A stretch of DNA of 64,000 nucleotides from Burkholderiaceae bacterium (GCA_024235855.1 JACKLN010000008.1:1-64000), one strand, 5' to 3'. Numbered from the stretch's first letter, positions 1-9,249 are shown. Notes: a model not told the origin generated them from the sequence alone. Numbers and translations: made by a program.

Positions 1-998
1 TGCACCGTGGCCACCACCGCCAGCATGCACAACGTGCGCTGCGCCGGCACACCCCAGCCGGCCAGCAGCGCGTAGGCCGCGGCCAGCGCCAGCCCGCCCC
101 AGCGTGCCGCCACGGGTGCCGGCACGGCCAGCATCGCGCGTGGCGACCACCGCCAGATCCGGCCCACCAGCGCCGCGGCCAGCCAGGCGAACATCGTCAC
201 GTGCAGGCCGCTGATGGCCATGAGGTGGGCCACGCCGGTGTCGCGGAACAGCGCCCAGTCGTCGCGGTCGATGGCCCCCTGGTCGCCCACCACCAGCGCG
301 GCCAGCACCCCGGCGGCCCGCGGATCGGCCACGTGGGACTGGATGGCTTCGCGCAGCGCGAAGCGCGCGCGGTCCACCCAGGCGCCCTGCCCTTCGGCCA
401 CCAACTGCGGCACCGCGGCGGGTGAGGCCCGCACGTAGCCACCGGCGCCCAGGCTGCGCTCGAACAGCCACAGCTCGACGTCGAAGCCATGCGGATTCAT
501 CACGCCGTGCGGGCGCTTCAGGCGCACGGTGAAGGCCCAGCGCTGCCCGGGCTTCAGCGTCTGCGGCGGACCCCGCAGCAGTGCGTCGCCGTCGGGGCCG
601 CGGAACCAGCTCATCGACAGGCGCGGCGGCACGCCGGGCGGCGCCTGCTCCACCGCGAAGACGAAACGGGTGGCGGTCAGCGTCTCCTGCGGCAGGCCGA
701 CGATGCGGCCGGTGACAGCCAGATCCTGCCCTTCCAGCTCCGGCGGCAGCGTGTGCGACAGGCGCGCGGTGGCCCGCAGGTCGGTGGCGGCGAAGGCCAT
801 CACGGCCACGGCCAGGGCCATCAGCGGCCAGCGGTGCCGGCAGTACCAGACCATCGGCAGCGCGGCGGCCAGGGCCAGCACCATGGCGACGACGGACCAC
901 GTCTGCGCCTGCTGCAGCTGCACGCCCGTGCCGGCCAGCACTGCTGCGCCCAGGGCCGCCAGGCGCCAGCCGATGTCCAGCCCTCCCCGACCGTGCAT
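1..998 (-). CDS. comEC: ComEC/Rec2-family DNA uptake channel, C-terminus cut by window edge
   Basis: Inner-membrane channel that passes single-stranded DNA into the cytoplasm during natural transformation. About 332 residues are visible. The N-terminus is hydrophobic and is followed by a DUF4131-like region. From about residue 230 the Competence domain begins, with the family hallmark MAISGLHV at residues 260-267 in the same frame as the chosen start. The C-terminal part lies outside the window. Start ATG at 998 is chosen because the frame opens with a short leader followed by a hydrophobic segment. A TACACT hexamer ends six bases before it, so the mRNA may be leaderless. It is divergent from the exported-protein gene at 1099. 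Confidence 0.9.
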   Translation of the reverse strand, partial: MHGRGGLDIGWRLAALGAAVLAGTGVQLQQAQTWSVVAMVLALAAALPMVWYCRHRWPLMALAVAVMAFAATDLRATARLSHTLPPELEGQDLAVTGRIVGLPQETLTATRFVFAVEQAPPGVPPRLSMSWFRGPDGDALLRGPPQTLKPGQRWAFTVRLKRPHGVMNPHGFDVELWLFERSLGAGGYVRASPAAVPQLVAEGQGAWVDRARFALREAIQSHVADPRAAGVLAALVVGDQGAIDRDDWALFRDTGVAHLMAISGLHVTMFAWLAAALVGRIWRWSPRAMLAVPAPVAARWGGLALAAAYALLAGWGVPAQRTLCMLAVVATV

Positions 999-1004
999 TG
1001 CGGC

Positions 1005-1010
1005 AGTGTA
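1005..1010 (-). promoter_or_regulatory. candidate -10 box for comEC
   Basis: TACACT on the minus strand, six bases before the comEC ATG. It matches the TATAAT consensus at four of six positions and no clear -35 is seen. If used, transcription would begin at or next to the start codon. Confidence 0.3.
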
Positions 1011-1070
1011 GGCGGCGGACGATGCGGGCAAGCCCGCAATCCAGGGGGCCTGCGCCACCCCATAATCCGC

Positions 1071-1076
1071 CGCCAC
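1071..1076 (+). promoter_or_regulatory. candidate -10 box upstream of the exported-protein gene at 1099
   Basis: CATAAT (five of six to TATAAT) lies in the 100-base divergent gap between comEC and the gene at 1099. It would give a leader of about 15 bases. No convincing -35 is visible. Confidence 0.35.
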
Positions 1077-1098
1077 CAGACCAGGGAGGTGGGAAGAG

Positions 1099-1830
1099 AT
1101 GGGCAGTTCGACGTCGCGCCGCGGCTGGCGCGTGGGGGTGTGCGTGGCGGTGTTCGCCGCGGCGATGGCAGCGGCGCCGGCGGTGCTGGCGCAGGCCGCG
1201 TCGAAACTCATCGCGCCGGGGTTCGCCGGGCTGGCGAAGGCCGACACGGTGGTCGTGATGCCGGTGGACGTGGAGCTGTTCTCCATGAGCGCCGGCGGCG
1301 TGCTGGAACCCCGCGCCGACTGGACCGAATCGGCCCGCGGCCACATGACCGCCGCCCTCGGCGACCGGGTCAAGGCCCTGGGTCTGCCGGTCAAGCAGGG
1401 CAGCGTCGACCTGGCCGACGAGTTCGCCGAGCAGGTCGGCCTGCATGCGGCCGTGGCCGCGTCGATCTCGCTGCACCATGCGGTCGGCGGCGTCTGGGCC
1501 CTGCCGACCAAGGCCGAGGGTCTGAACTGGACCTTCGGCGATGCGATGCAGGGCCTGGGCAGCCAATCCGGCGCGCGCTATGGCCTGTTCGTCTGGGTGC
1601 GCGATAGCTATGCCAGTGCCGAACGCAAGGCGGCCATGGTGCTGCTGGCCTTTGCCGGCATCGGCCTGACCGGGGGCGCACAGATCGGCTATGCCTCGCT
1701 GGTGGACCTGCAGACCGGCCAGGTCGTCTGGTTCAACCGGCTCGCCCGCGGCAGCGGCGACCTGCGCGAGGACGAACCGGCCCGCGAGACCATCGAAAGC
1801 CTGCTGACCGGGCTGCCGCCGGTCCGATGA
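1099..1830 (+). CDS. exported protein of unknown function
   Basis: 243 residues. The N-terminus has basic residues, then a hydrophobic stretch ending near AVLAQA (about residue 32), which fits a Sec signal peptide, so the mature protein is probably periplasmic. I do not recognise the family. The middle contains a PVDVELFSMSAGG segment followed by a region that could be alpha/beta, and a Gly/Ala-rich hydrophobic patch lies near residues 178-190. The stop overlaps the start of the M48 protease gene by four bases (ATGA), and the protease in turn overlaps a lipoprotein gene. The three therefore look like one translationally coupled unit acting in the cell envelope. The function is not inferred beyond that. 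Confidence 0.8.
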   Translation: MGSSTSRRGWRVGVCVAVFAAAMAAAPAVLAQAASKLIAPGFAGLAKADTVVVMPVDVELFSMSAGGVLEPRADWTESARGHMTAALGDRVKALGLPVKQGSVDLADEFAEQVGLHAAVAASISLHHAVGGVWALPTKAEGLNWTFGDAMQGLGSQSGARYGLFVWVRDSYASAERKAAMVLLAFAGIGLTGGAQIGYASLVDLQTGQVVWFNRLARGSGDLREDEPARETIESLLTGLPPVR

Positions 1831-3035
1831 AGCGCCGCACCTGGCTGCACCAGGGCTGCGCGCACTGCCTGGCCCTTGCCGGCCTCACACAGCTTCGGCC
1901 CGCCTGGGCCCAGGCGGGGGGCGGCGCCGCGTCGGCGCCGGCTTCGGCACCGCCAGTGGCCGACGGCTACGCCCTGCCGCCCCGCTTCGACCGGCCCGAC
2001 CTGGCCAGCGACGAAGGCGGCCTGTGGGCCATGATGGACCGCGAGGAGCGTCGGCTGCGGCGCAGCCCGTTCCGCATGCGCGAGCCGGGCCTCGAGGACT
2101 ACCTCACCGACCTGGCCTGCCGCCTGGGTGGCAGCCATTGCCCGGACATCCGCGTCTACGCCGTGCGCGCCCCCTTCTTCAACGCCAGCATGGCGCCCAA
2201 CGGCATGATGCAGGTCTGGTCCGGGCTGATGCTGCGGGTGGACAACGAGGCCCAGCTGGCGGCCGTGATCGGCCACGAGATCGGCCACTACCTGCAGCGC
2301 CACACGCTGGAGCGTCTGCGCGACATCCGCGCCCGCAGCGCCTTCGGCCAGTTCCTGGGCCTGTTCGGCGTCGTCGGGCTGATCGGTTCGATCGCGAACA
2401 TGGCCGGCGCGCTGGCCTTCTCGCGCGACCACGAGCGCGAGGCCGACCGCATCGGGGTGGACCTGATGCGCCGTACCGGGCATGACCCGCGCGAGGCGGC
2501 CACCGTCTGGGGCAACCTGCTGGCCGAACTGCAGGCCACGCCCGGGGCCGACCCCACACAGGAGAGCATCCTGTTCGCCACCCACCCGCCGTCGGCCGAG
2601 CGGCGCGACACGCTCGATGCCCTGTCCATCGGGGCCAGCGGCGACAAGGGCGAGGCCGCCTGGCGCGCGCGCATCGCGCCGCTGCGCCGCGACCTGCTGG
2701 CCGACGAGATCAAGCGCGGCCGCCCCCACGAGACGGTGGCGCTGACCACCCGGCTGCTGACCCGCGAACCCGGCGACGCGGAATTGCTGTACTGCCGCGG
2801 TGAGGCCTACCGCCGCCGTGGCGTGGACGGCGACGCGGCCCTCGCCCTGGCCGACCTGCAGGCGGCATCGGCCAGCACGCAGGCCCCGCCGATGGCCCAC
2901 CGTGCGTTGGCCACCCTGCACCGCGACGCCGGCGACAAGGCCGCTGCGCGCACCGCCTTCGAACGCTACCTGGCGGCCGCGCCCGACGCGCCGGACGCCG
3001 CCATGATCCGTCAGAACCTGGAGGAACTCCGATGA
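1827..3035 (+). CDS. M48-family periplasmic metalloprotease with C-terminal TPR (BepA/YfgC-like)
   Basis: 402 residues. An N-terminal signal-like segment ends around AWAQA (residues 26-30). The zinc protease motif HEIGH is at residues 150-154, and the downstream Glu ligand lies in EREAD at about 203-207. A hydrophobic stretch between the two motifs resembles the M48 membrane-facing region. The last third is Ala/Leu-rich with helical repeats that read as TPRs. This architecture matches BepA/LoiP-type proteases, which monitor assembly of outer-membrane proteins. It overlaps its neighbours on both sides by four bases. The family call is firm; equating it with BepA is inference. Confidence 0.9.
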   Translation: MKRRTWLHQGCAHCLALAGLTQLRPAWAQAGGGAASAPASAPPVADGYALPPRFDRPDLASDEGGLWAMMDREERRLRRSPFRMREPGLEDYLTDLACRLGGSHCPDIRVYAVRAPFFNASMAPNGMMQVWSGLMLRVDNEAQLAAVIGHEIGHYLQRHTLERLRDIRARSAFGQFLGLFGVVGLIGSIANMAGALAFSRDHEREADRIGVDLMRRTGHDPREAATVWGNLLAELQATPGADPTQESILFATHPPSAERRDTLDALSIGASGDKGEAAWRARIAPLRRDLLADEIKRGRPHETVALTTRLLTREPGDAELLYCRGEAYRRRGVDGDAALALADLQAASASTQAPPMAHRALATLHRDAGDKAAARTAFERYLAAAPDAPDAAMIRQNLEELR

Positions 3036-3628
3036 CCCCCCGCTCCATCCGGCGCCTGGCCGCCGCCTTCGTCGTCCTGCTCGCCGCCGGTTGCGCCCAG
3101 GTGAGCCATGTGCAGACCGGCGACGTGGTGCTGCGCGACCGCCTCACGGTCACGGTCGACAAGGCCTGGAACCAGTTCGAAAGCGCCCTGGGCGACAACG
3201 TCCCGACCTGGACCCAGGACGGCTTCACGGTCGATGCGCTGCGCTTCTACGTCGGGCTCGCCGACGGAGAGCTGATCGCGCCGACGCCGTCGGAGCCCAA
3301 GGGACAGCAGCCGCTGGCCTTCAAGGCCGGCATGCGGCCGGCGCAGATCGTGGCCCTGTTCGAGACCTACTATTCGCGTGGCGGCTCCACCTTCACGCTG
3401 GACAACCTGAGCCCGGCCCCCTTCGCTGGCGGCGACGGCTTCCGCTTCGAGTTCAGCAGCATCCGCAAGCACGACGAGGTGACGCTGCGGGGCATCGGCT
3501 GGGGTACGGTGCGCGACGGGCGGCTCTACGTCATCACCTACGCTGCACCGCGGCTTTCGTTCTTCGAACGCCATCGGGGCAGTGCCGAGGCCATTGCGCG
3601 ATCTGCGCGCATCACGGGCAAGGGCTGA
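3032..3628 (+). CDS. predicted outer-membrane lipoprotein of unknown function
   Basis: 198 residues. The N-terminus has Arg residues, a hydrophobic core and the lipobox LLAAGC with Cys near residue 21. No Asp follows the Cys directly, so outer-membrane sorting is expected. The mature part is mixed alpha/beta with no motif I can name. It starts inside the stop of the M48 protease gene (ATGA overlap), so the two are probably translated together and may work together in the envelope. Confidence 0.82.
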   Translation: MTPRSIRRLAAAFVVLLAAGCAQVSHVQTGDVVLRDRLTVTVDKAWNQFESALGDNVPTWTQDGFTVDALRFYVGLADGELIAPTPSEPKGQQPLAFKAGMRPAQIVALFETYYSRGGSTFTLDNLSPAPFAGGDGFRFEFSSIRKHDEVTLRGIGWGTVRDGRLYVITYAAPRLSFFERHRGSAEAIARSARITGKG

Positions 3629-3697
3629 CGCGCCGCTTGGTGGGCGCCGGGCGGGCGCGCGTTAGCATGGTGGTTTGATCTCCTGACCCCGACCGCC

Positions 3698-4156
3698 ATG
3701 TCCATCGCCTCCCGCCTGCAAGCCCTCGGCATCGCGCTGCCGCCCGTGGCCGTGCCCGCCGCCGCCTACGTGCCCTTCGTGCGCACCGGCAACCTCGTGT
3801 TCCTCTCCGGGCACATCGCGAAGAAGGATGGCAAGCCCTGGGTCGGCCAGCTCGGTCTGACCATGGGCACCGATGAAGGCAAGGCCGCGGCACGTGCGAT
3901 CGCGATCGACCTGATGGGCACGCTGCAGGCCGCCGTCGGCGACCTGGAGAACGTGGCCCGCATCGTCAAGGTGATGAGCCTGGTCAACAGCACGCCCACC
4001 TTCACCGAGCAGCACCTGGTGACCAATGGCTGCTCCGAACTGCTGGGTGAGGTCTTCGGGCCGGACGTCGGTGCCCATGCGCGCAGCGCCTTCGGCGTGG
4101 CGCAGATCCCCACCGGGGCCTGCGTCGAGATCGAGCTGATCGCCGAGGTCAAGTGA
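3698..4156 (+). CDS. RidA/YjgF-YER057c-UK114 family protein lacking the catalytic Arg
   Basis: 152 residues, the usual size for a trimeric Rid-fold protein. SGHIAKKDG near residues 38-45 and the C-terminal pattern RSAFGVAQIPTGACVEIE fit the YjgF/UK114 group. True RidA enamine/imine deaminases carry an Arg in the motif VARLP. Here that position is Gln136 (VAQIP), so deaminase activity like that of E. coli RidA is not expected. It may belong to one of the non-deaminase Rid subfamilies. A TAGCAT hexamer at 3663-3668 may be the -10 box. The stop overlaps the GTG start of dsbB by four bases. Confidence 0.88.
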   Translation: MSIASRLQALGIALPPVAVPAAAYVPFVRTGNLVFLSGHIAKKDGKPWVGQLGLTMGTDEGKAAARAIAIDLMGTLQAAVGDLENVARIVKVMSLVNSTPTFTEQHLVTNGCSELLGEVFGPDVGAHARSAFGVAQIPTGACVEIELIAEVK

Positions 4157-4614
4157 CCCCGTCGCGCAAGCGCGGGGTGCTGGCGCTGACGGCGCTGGTG
4201 GCCCTGGCCGCGGTGGGCGCCGCCTATTTCACCCAGCATGTCTGGGGCATGCAGCCCTGCCCCTGGTGCGTGCTGCAGCGGCTGATCTTCGTGGCCATCG
4301 CCGCCGCGGCCGTCCTGGGCCTGCTGTGGCCCACCGGCGGTGCCGTGCTCGCGGGGCTGCTCGCCGCCAGCGGCCTGGCCGCGGCGCTGTGGCAGCACTT
4401 CGTGGCCGCCAGCGCCGAGTCCTGCGACCTGACGCTGGCCGACCGCATCATGGCCGCCACCGGGCTGGACGGGCAGTTCCCCGAGGTCTTCATGGCGATG
4501 AGCAGCTGCGCCGACGCCAAGGTGGACCTCTTCGGCCTGCCCTACGAAGCCTGGAGCGGTGCCCTGTTCGCCGCCACGCTGGTGGCCATGGTGGCCGTGC
4601 TGCGCCGGCGCTGA
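4153..4614 (+). CDS. dsbB: disulfide bond formation protein B
   Basis: 153 residues, inner membrane. DsbB re-oxidises periplasmic DsbA and passes the electrons to quinone. The quinone-proximal pair is in PCPWC (Cys36 and Cys39). The second periplasmic pair is Cys91 and Cys119. Four hydrophobic segments are visible. Start is GTG at 4153, sharing four bases with the stop of the Rid-family gene. The next gene is a quinone-ring hydroxylase, which is a sensible functional neighbour for a quinone-dependent oxidase. Confidence 0.93.
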   Translation: MTPSRKRGVLALTALVALAAVGAAYFTQHVWGMQPCPWCVLQRLIFVAIAAAAVLGLLWPTGGAVLAGLLAASGLAAALWQHFVAASAESCDLTLADRIMAATGLDGQFPEVFMAMSSCADAKVDLFGLPYEAWSGALFAATLVAMVAVLRRR

Positions 4615-4658
4615 CACGGGTCAAGGCCGGGCCCGGCCGCATCGGGCAGCATCGCCCG

Positions 4659-5861
4659 ATGCCCGACACCCACCGTTTCGACGCCGACGTGCTGATCGTC
4701 GGTGCCGGCCCCGCCGGCCTGGCGCTGGCGGCGGCCCTGGCCGACGCCGGCCTGCACGCCCTGGTGCTCGAACGCCAGCCCCGCGATACGCTGGCCACGC
4801 CGGCGGAAGATGGCCGCGAGATCGCCCTCACCCACCGCGCCCGCAGCATCCTGCAGCGCCTGGGCTGGTGGGAACGGCTGACGGCCGACGACATGGCCCC
4901 GCTCAACGAGGCCCGCGTGGCCGATGGCGACGCCCCGGCGCGGCTGCGGTTCGGTCCTGGCGTGCAGGCGCCGCTGGGCTGGCTGGTGCCCAACCACCGC
5001 CTGCGCGCCGTCGGGTGGGCGGCCGCCGGCGCCCGCCCCCGGGTGACGATCGAGACCGGGGTGGAGGTCACGGCCCTGGCCCGCGACGCCGCCGGTGCCA
5101 CGCTGACGCTGGCCGACGGCCGTACACGCCGCGCGCCGCTGGTCGTGGCCGCCGACAGCCGGTTCTCCGCCGTCCGGCGCCTGGCCGGCATCGGCGCGTC
5201 GATGCGCGACTTCGGCCGCAGCGTGGTCGTCGACCGGGTGGCCCATGAAGCGCCGAACCGCGGCATCGCCTGGGAATGCTTCCGTCACGGCCACACGCTG
5301 GCGCTGCTGCCGATGAACGGCGGCTGCAGTTCGGCCGTGGTGACACTGCCGTCGGAACAGGCCCCCGACTGGCTGGCCCTGGACGACGACGGCTTCGCCG
5401 CCCGCGTGCAGGCCGCCTCAGGCGGCGTGCTCGGCGGGCTGCGTGCCACGGGCCCGCGCCACCATTACCCCCTGGTGGGCGTGTACGCGCAGCGTTTCGT
5501 CGGCCCGCGCTTCGCGCTGATCGGCGACGCCGCGGTGGGCATGCACCCGGTGACGGCCCACGGCTTCAACTTCGGCCTCTACGGCGTGGAAGTGCTGGCG
5601 CGCGAACTGCAGCGCCGGCGGCGCGCGCTGGACCTGAACCCGGCCCCCGCGCTGGCGGCCTACGAGGCCGAGCACCGCCGCACCACCTGGCCGATCTACC
5701 AGGGCACGAATGCGGTGGTGTCGCTGTTCACCGACGAGCGCCCGCTGGCACGTGTGCTGCGGCCGGCCGTGCTCGCACTGGCCGGGCAGGCGCCCGGGCT
5801 GCGCACGCTGGTGCGCAGCGTGATCACGCGGCAGCTGACGGGCAGCGGGCTGCCCGCCTGA
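4659..5861 (+). CDS. ubiM: FAD-dependent ubiquinone-biosynthesis hydroxylase, UbiM-like
   Basis: 400 residues, UbiH/UbiF/VisC/COQ6 family. The FAD-binding GAGPAG motif lies in IVGAGPAGLALAAALADAG near residues 14-32. The second FAD motif (GD motif) is IGDAAVGMHPVTAHG. EDGREIALTHR near residue 50 and GWLVPNHRLR near residue 108 resemble the UbiM branch, which hydroxylates several ring positions in ubiquinone synthesis. The frame is open far upstream, but ATG 4659 is the only start consistent with the family N-terminus. The exact ring position hydroxylated cannot be told from sequence alone. Confidence 0.85.
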   Translation: MPDTHRFDADVLIVGAGPAGLALAAALADAGLHALVLERQPRDTLATPAEDGREIALTHRARSILQRLGWWERLTADDMAPLNEARVADGDAPARLRFGPGVQAPLGWLVPNHRLRAVGWAAAGARPRVTIETGVEVTALARDAAGATLTLADGRTRRAPLVVAADSRFSAVRRLAGIGASMRDFGRSVVVDRVAHEAPNRGIAWECFRHGHTLALLPMNGGCSSAVVTLPSEQAPDWLALDDDGFAARVQAASGGVLGGLRATGPRHHYPLVGVYAQRFVGPRFALIGDAAVGMHPVTAHGFNFGLYGVEVLARELQRRRRALDLNPAPALAAYEAEHRRTTWPIYQGTNAVVSLFTDERPLARVLRPAVLALAGQAPGLRTLVRSVITRQLTGSGLPA

Positions 5862-5863
5862 GC

Positions 5864-6607
5864 TCAGCCGCGGGCGCGGCGGCGCGCCAGGCCGGCGGCG
5901 CCCAAGGCCATGGCAGCCAGCGCCAGGCTGGCGGGTTCTGGCACCTGCTGTGCATCCAGCCAGAACAGCTGGTCCTGGCGGGTGGACGAGGTCATCACGT
6001 AGAGCTGGCGGTCGATGCCGAAGCTGCTGGCGGCGGCCAGCAGGTCGTTGGCGTAGGTCCGGTTCGCCGTGGTGTCGGAGAACAGCGCACCCGTGGCGGC
6101 GTTCAGCGTGGCATCGGTGTCGTAGACGACGTTCCAGATCGCCAGCTGCATCGCGGTGGAGCGCTGCGAGCTGTTCACCAGCGCGTCGGCCGACTCGGCA
6201 TAGCTCACCAGGCGCGACAGGCGGTCGGCCCGCGCAGCGCCGAAGACCTCGGCCACCGGCTTGATGGTGAACGTGGTGTTGCCGACCTCACCGTCGAGCT
6301 TGACCGTGTAGGCGGTGCCGGCGTTGATGTTGATCGTCTGCCCCAGGTCGACGCAGTACATCTCCACCGCGTCCAGGTTGAATCGCGCATCGGTCATGCC
6401 CGACAGCGTGCCCCGGAATCCGCCAGCCTGGCCGCTGTAGTTGGGGCTGGTGACGTTGACCGCATGGCCGGCGCCGAACAGCCAGCCGTTCATGGTCAGC
6501 GTGCCGGCGGACGCCGACGTGGCGAGCAGCAGTGCGCCTGCCAGGGTGGCGGACAAGCGGGCCAGCGCGGGCAATGCGAACAAGCGGGTGGGGGCAAGTG
6601 AGGACAT
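5864..6607 (-). CDS. PEP-CTERM surface protein with a thioester-domain-like Cys/Gln pair
   Basis: 247 residues. A signal peptide covers residues 1-34 (cleavage near SASAG). The C-terminus has the exosortase sorting tail: VPEP at 222-225, a hydrophobic helix, then ARRRARG. The protein should be exported, processed by an exosortase and placed at the surface or in the exopolysaccharide matrix. The ectodomain contains YCVDL with Cys85 and MQLAIW with Gln154 and Trp158, a pairing like that of Cys-Gln thioester domains of Gram-positive adhesins. ATG 6607 is chosen because the signal peptide starts there; an in-frame start at 6685 would add 26 unlikely residues. It converges on ubiM with a gap of two bases. 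Confidence 0.88.
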   Translation of the reverse strand: MSSLAPTRLFALPALARLSATLAGALLLATSASAGTLTMNGWLFGAGHAVNVTSPNYSGQAGGFRGTLSGMTDARFNLDAVEMYCVDLGQTININAGTAYTVKLDGEVGNTTFTIKPVAEVFGAARADRLSRLVSYAESADALVNSSQRSTAMQLAIWNVVYDTDATLNAATGALFSDTTANRTYANDLLAAASSFGIDRQLYVMTSSTRQDQLFWLDAQQVPEPASLALAAMALGAAGLARRRARG

Positions 6608-6791
6608 GTTGGACACTTTTCGTAACGGTTGGCGCCAGTCTAGGGATTGCCGATGGAACATCGACTCCCCCGACTGAATGGTCAAACCGTCGCCCGCAGT
6701 CGGGCCGTGCCGGACTTCACGCCCGGCGGCGCCTGCCGTGTCGACATCGCTGCGGCGGCCACCGCCGCCGCCCCAACCGGTGCCGCCCCGG
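6608..6791 (-). promoter_or_regulatory. spacer between parC and the PEP-CTERM gene
   Basis: 184 bases. TAGACT on the minus strand at 6637-6642 is a possible -10 box for the PEP-CTERM gene. A GC-rich hairpin (7-bp stem at 6752-6758 and 6762-6768, loop CCA) lies just after parC but has no T-run, so it is at best a weak terminator. Nothing else stands out. Confidence 0.25.
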
Positions 6792-9131
6792 TCAACCCGC
6801 GGACAAGCGCCGGGGTGCCTTCAGGCCGTCCACGGTCTTGCCCTTGCGCGCCCGCTTGCCCAGATGCGCCTGCAGGGACGCCCCGCGCAGCAGTTCTTCC
6901 TTGGGCTTGCCACCCCGCAGCGCCGTGCCATGCACCACCAGTTGCGTGGTCGCGGTGGCCACGGCTTGGAGGCGGTCCTTGCCCTCCAGGTCCATCAGCG
7001 TCAGGCCCCGCCCGCCCTTGGGCTGGTGCTTGAGCTCGTCCACCGGGAACAGCAGCAGCCGCCCCGCTTCGCTCAGGCAGGCCAGCAGCACACCGGCGGC
7101 TTCGCCGGCCGGCACCGGGGCCGGCGCCAGCGGCTGTTCCTCGCCCTCCAGCGTCAGGAAGGTCTTGCCCCCGCGCTGCTTGGCCACCAGGTCGCCCAAC
7201 TGCGCCAGCAGGCCGAAGCCGCCGCTGCCGGCCAGCACCAGGCGCGTGCCCAGTGCAGCGGCCAGGTAGTGCAACGGCCGCGTGCCGCTCTCCAGCTCGA
7301 TGAGGGACGTGATGGGCACGCCGTCACCCCGTCCGCCCGGCAGTGCCGAGACGGCCGTGCTGTAGACGCGGCCGTTGCTGCCGAAGACCACCAGCGGGTC
7401 GACGCTGCGGCAGGGGAACACGCCGTGCAGGGCATCGCCCGGCTTGAACTGCAGGGCCGCCGGGTCCACCTCGTGGCCCTTGAGCGCGCGCACCCAGCCC
7501 TTCTGGCTGACGACCACCGTCACCGGCTCGTCCACCACCTTGATCTCGGCCACCGCGCGCTTGTCCTCCTGGATCAGCGTGCGGCGGTCGTCGCCGTGGG
7601 CCTTGGCGTCGGCCTCGATCTCGCGGATCAGCACCCGCCGCAGCGCCGCCGGGCTGCCGAGGATTTCCTCGAGCTTGGTCTGCTCGGCACGCAGGTCCGA
7701 CAGCTCCTGTTCGATCCTGATCGCCTCCAGCCGCGCCAGCTGGCGCAGCCGGATCTCCAGGATGTCCTCGGCCTGGCGTTCGCTGAGCTTGAAGCGCTCG
7801 ATCAGCGCCGGCTTGGGCTCGTCGGCGTTGCGGATGATGCGGATCACCTCGTCGATGTTCAGCAGCACCAGCTGCCGGCCCTCGAGCACGTGGATGCGGT
7901 CCAGCACCTTGGCCAGCCGGTGGCGCGTGCGCCGCTCCACCGTGGCCTGGCGGAAGCCGATCCATTCGACCAGCATCTGGCGCAGCGTCTTCTGCACCGG
8001 GCGGCCGTCGGCACCCACCATCGTCAGATTGACCGGCGCGCTGGTCTCCAGGCTGGTGTGGGCCAGCAGCGTGGTCACCAGGTCGCTGACCTCCACGCTG
8101 CGGCTCTTCGGCTCGAAGACCAGGCGCACCGCCGCTTCCTTGCCCGATTCGTCGCGCACCGCGTCCAGCACCGCCAGCACGCTGGCCTTGAGCTGCTGCT
8201 GTTCCTGGGTGACGCTCTTCTTGCCGGCCTTGACCTTGGGGTTGGTGAGTTCCTCGATCTCCTCGAGCACCTTCTGCGCACTGGTGCCCGGCGGCAGCTC
8301 GGTCACCACCAGCTGCCACTGGCCACGGGCCAGGTCCTCGATCACCCAGCGCGCGCGCAGCTTCAGGCTGCCGCGGCCGGTGGCGTAGGCGGCACGGATC
8401 TCCGCCGGCGAACTGATGAGCTGCCCGCCGCCGGGAAAGTCCGGCCCGGGCAGCTTCTCGAACAGCGCGTCGTCGGACAGCTTCTCGTCGCGGATCAGCG
8501 CCACCGCGGCGGCGGCCACCTCGCGCAGGTTGTGGCTGGGGATCTCCGTGGCCAGGCCCACGGCGATGCCGCTGGCGCCGTTGAGCAGCACGAAGGGCAG
8601 GCGCGCCGGCAGCAGGCGCGGCTCCTCGGTGCTGCCGTCGTAGTTGGGCTGGAAGTCGACCGTGCCTTCGTCGATCTCGTCGAGCAGCAGGCGGGCGATG
8701 GGCGCGAGGCGCGCCTCGGTGTAGCGCATCGCCGCGGCGCCGTCGCCGTCGCGGCTGCCGAAGTTGCCCTGCCCGTCGATCAGCGGGTAGCGCTGGGAGA
8801 AGTCCTGCGCCATGCGCACCAGGGCGTCGTAGGCCGCCTGGTCGCCGTGCGGGTGGAAGCGACCCAGCACGTCACCGACCACGCGCGCGCTCTTGACCGG
8901 CTTGGGCGCCCCGCTGCTGCCGAAGCCCAGGCCCATGCGCTGCATCGCGTACAGGATGCGGCGCTGCACCGGTTTCTGGCCGTCGCAGACGTCGGGCAGC
9001 GCGCGGCCCTTGACCACCGACAGCGCGTACTCCAGGTAGGCGCGCTCGGCGTACTGGGCCAGGGCAATGGCGTCGGACGGCTCGGCAGGCGCTGCGGGTT
9101 CGGGCTCGGCGGGGTCGAAGAGGTCGGGCAT
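6792..9131 (-). CDS. parC: DNA topoisomerase IV subunit A
   Basis: 779 residues. ParC cuts and passes DNA to decatenate daughter chromosomes, together with ParE, which is not in this window. The catalytic Tyr is Tyr137 in [22 protein letters not shown] and the following [15 protein letters not shown] are typical of the breakage-reunion domain, and the C-terminal half contains beta-pinwheel-like repeats. ATG 9131 (MPDLFDP) is preferred over the in-frame 9179 because the extra 16 residues have no counterpart in the family. At the positions of E. coli Ser80 and Glu84, the usual quinolone contacts, this protein has Gln98 and Asp102. Confidence 0.95.
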   Translation of the reverse strand: MPDLFDPAEPEPAAPAEPSDAIALAQYAERAYLEYALSVVKGRALPDVCDGQKPVQRRILYAMQRMGLGFGSSGAPKPVKSARVVGDVLGRFHPHGDQAAYDALVRMAQDFSQRYPLIDGQGNFGSRDGDGAAAMRYTEARLAPIARLLLDEIDEGTVDFQPNYDGSTEEPRLLPARLPFVLLNGASGIAVGLATEIPSHNLREVAAAAVALIRDEKLSDDALFEKLPGPDFPGGGQLISSPAEIRAAYATGRGSLKLRARWVIEDLARGQWQLVVTELPPGTSAQKVLEEIEELTNPKVKAGKKSVTQEQQQLKASVLAVLDAVRDESGKEAAVRLVFEPKSRSVEVSDLVTTLLAHTSLETSAPVNLTMVGADGRPVQKTLRQMLVEWIGFRQATVERRTRHRLAKVLDRIHVLEGRQLVLLNIDEVIRIIRNADEPKPALIERFKLSERQAEDILEIRLRQLARLEAIRIEQELSDLRAEQTKLEEILGSPAALRRVLIREIEADAKAHGDDRRTLIQEDKRAVAEIKVVDEPVTVVVSQKGWVRALKGHEVDPAALQFKPGDALHGVFPCRSVDPLVVFGSNGRVYSTAVSALPGGRGDGVPITSLIELESGTRPLHYLAAALGTRLVLAGSGGFGLLAQLGDLVAKQRGGKTFLTLEGEEQPLAPAPVPAGEAAGVLLACLSEAGRLLLFPVDELKHQPKGGRGLTLMDLEGKDRLQAVATATTQLVVHGTALRGGKPKEELLRGASLQAHLGKRARKGKTVDGLKAPRRLSAG

Positions 9132-9201
9132 GGGCGCTGCGGCGGGCACGGGACAGGGAAACCGCGCATTTTCGCCCAAGGCCTGGCGCGGCCCGGCACC
9201 A

Positions 9202-9220
9202 CCGCCCCGCGCCGGGGCGG
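9202..9220 (-). terminator. GC-rich hairpin downstream of the LysR gene
   Basis: A perfect 7-bp stem (CCGCCCC with GGGGCGG) and a 5-base loop, 30 bases beyond the LysR stop and before parC. It is not followed by a T-run on the minus strand, so intrinsic termination is uncertain. Confidence 0.3.
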
Positions 9221-9249
9221 CAGTGCGCCACCGGAGGACGCCGCGAGCC

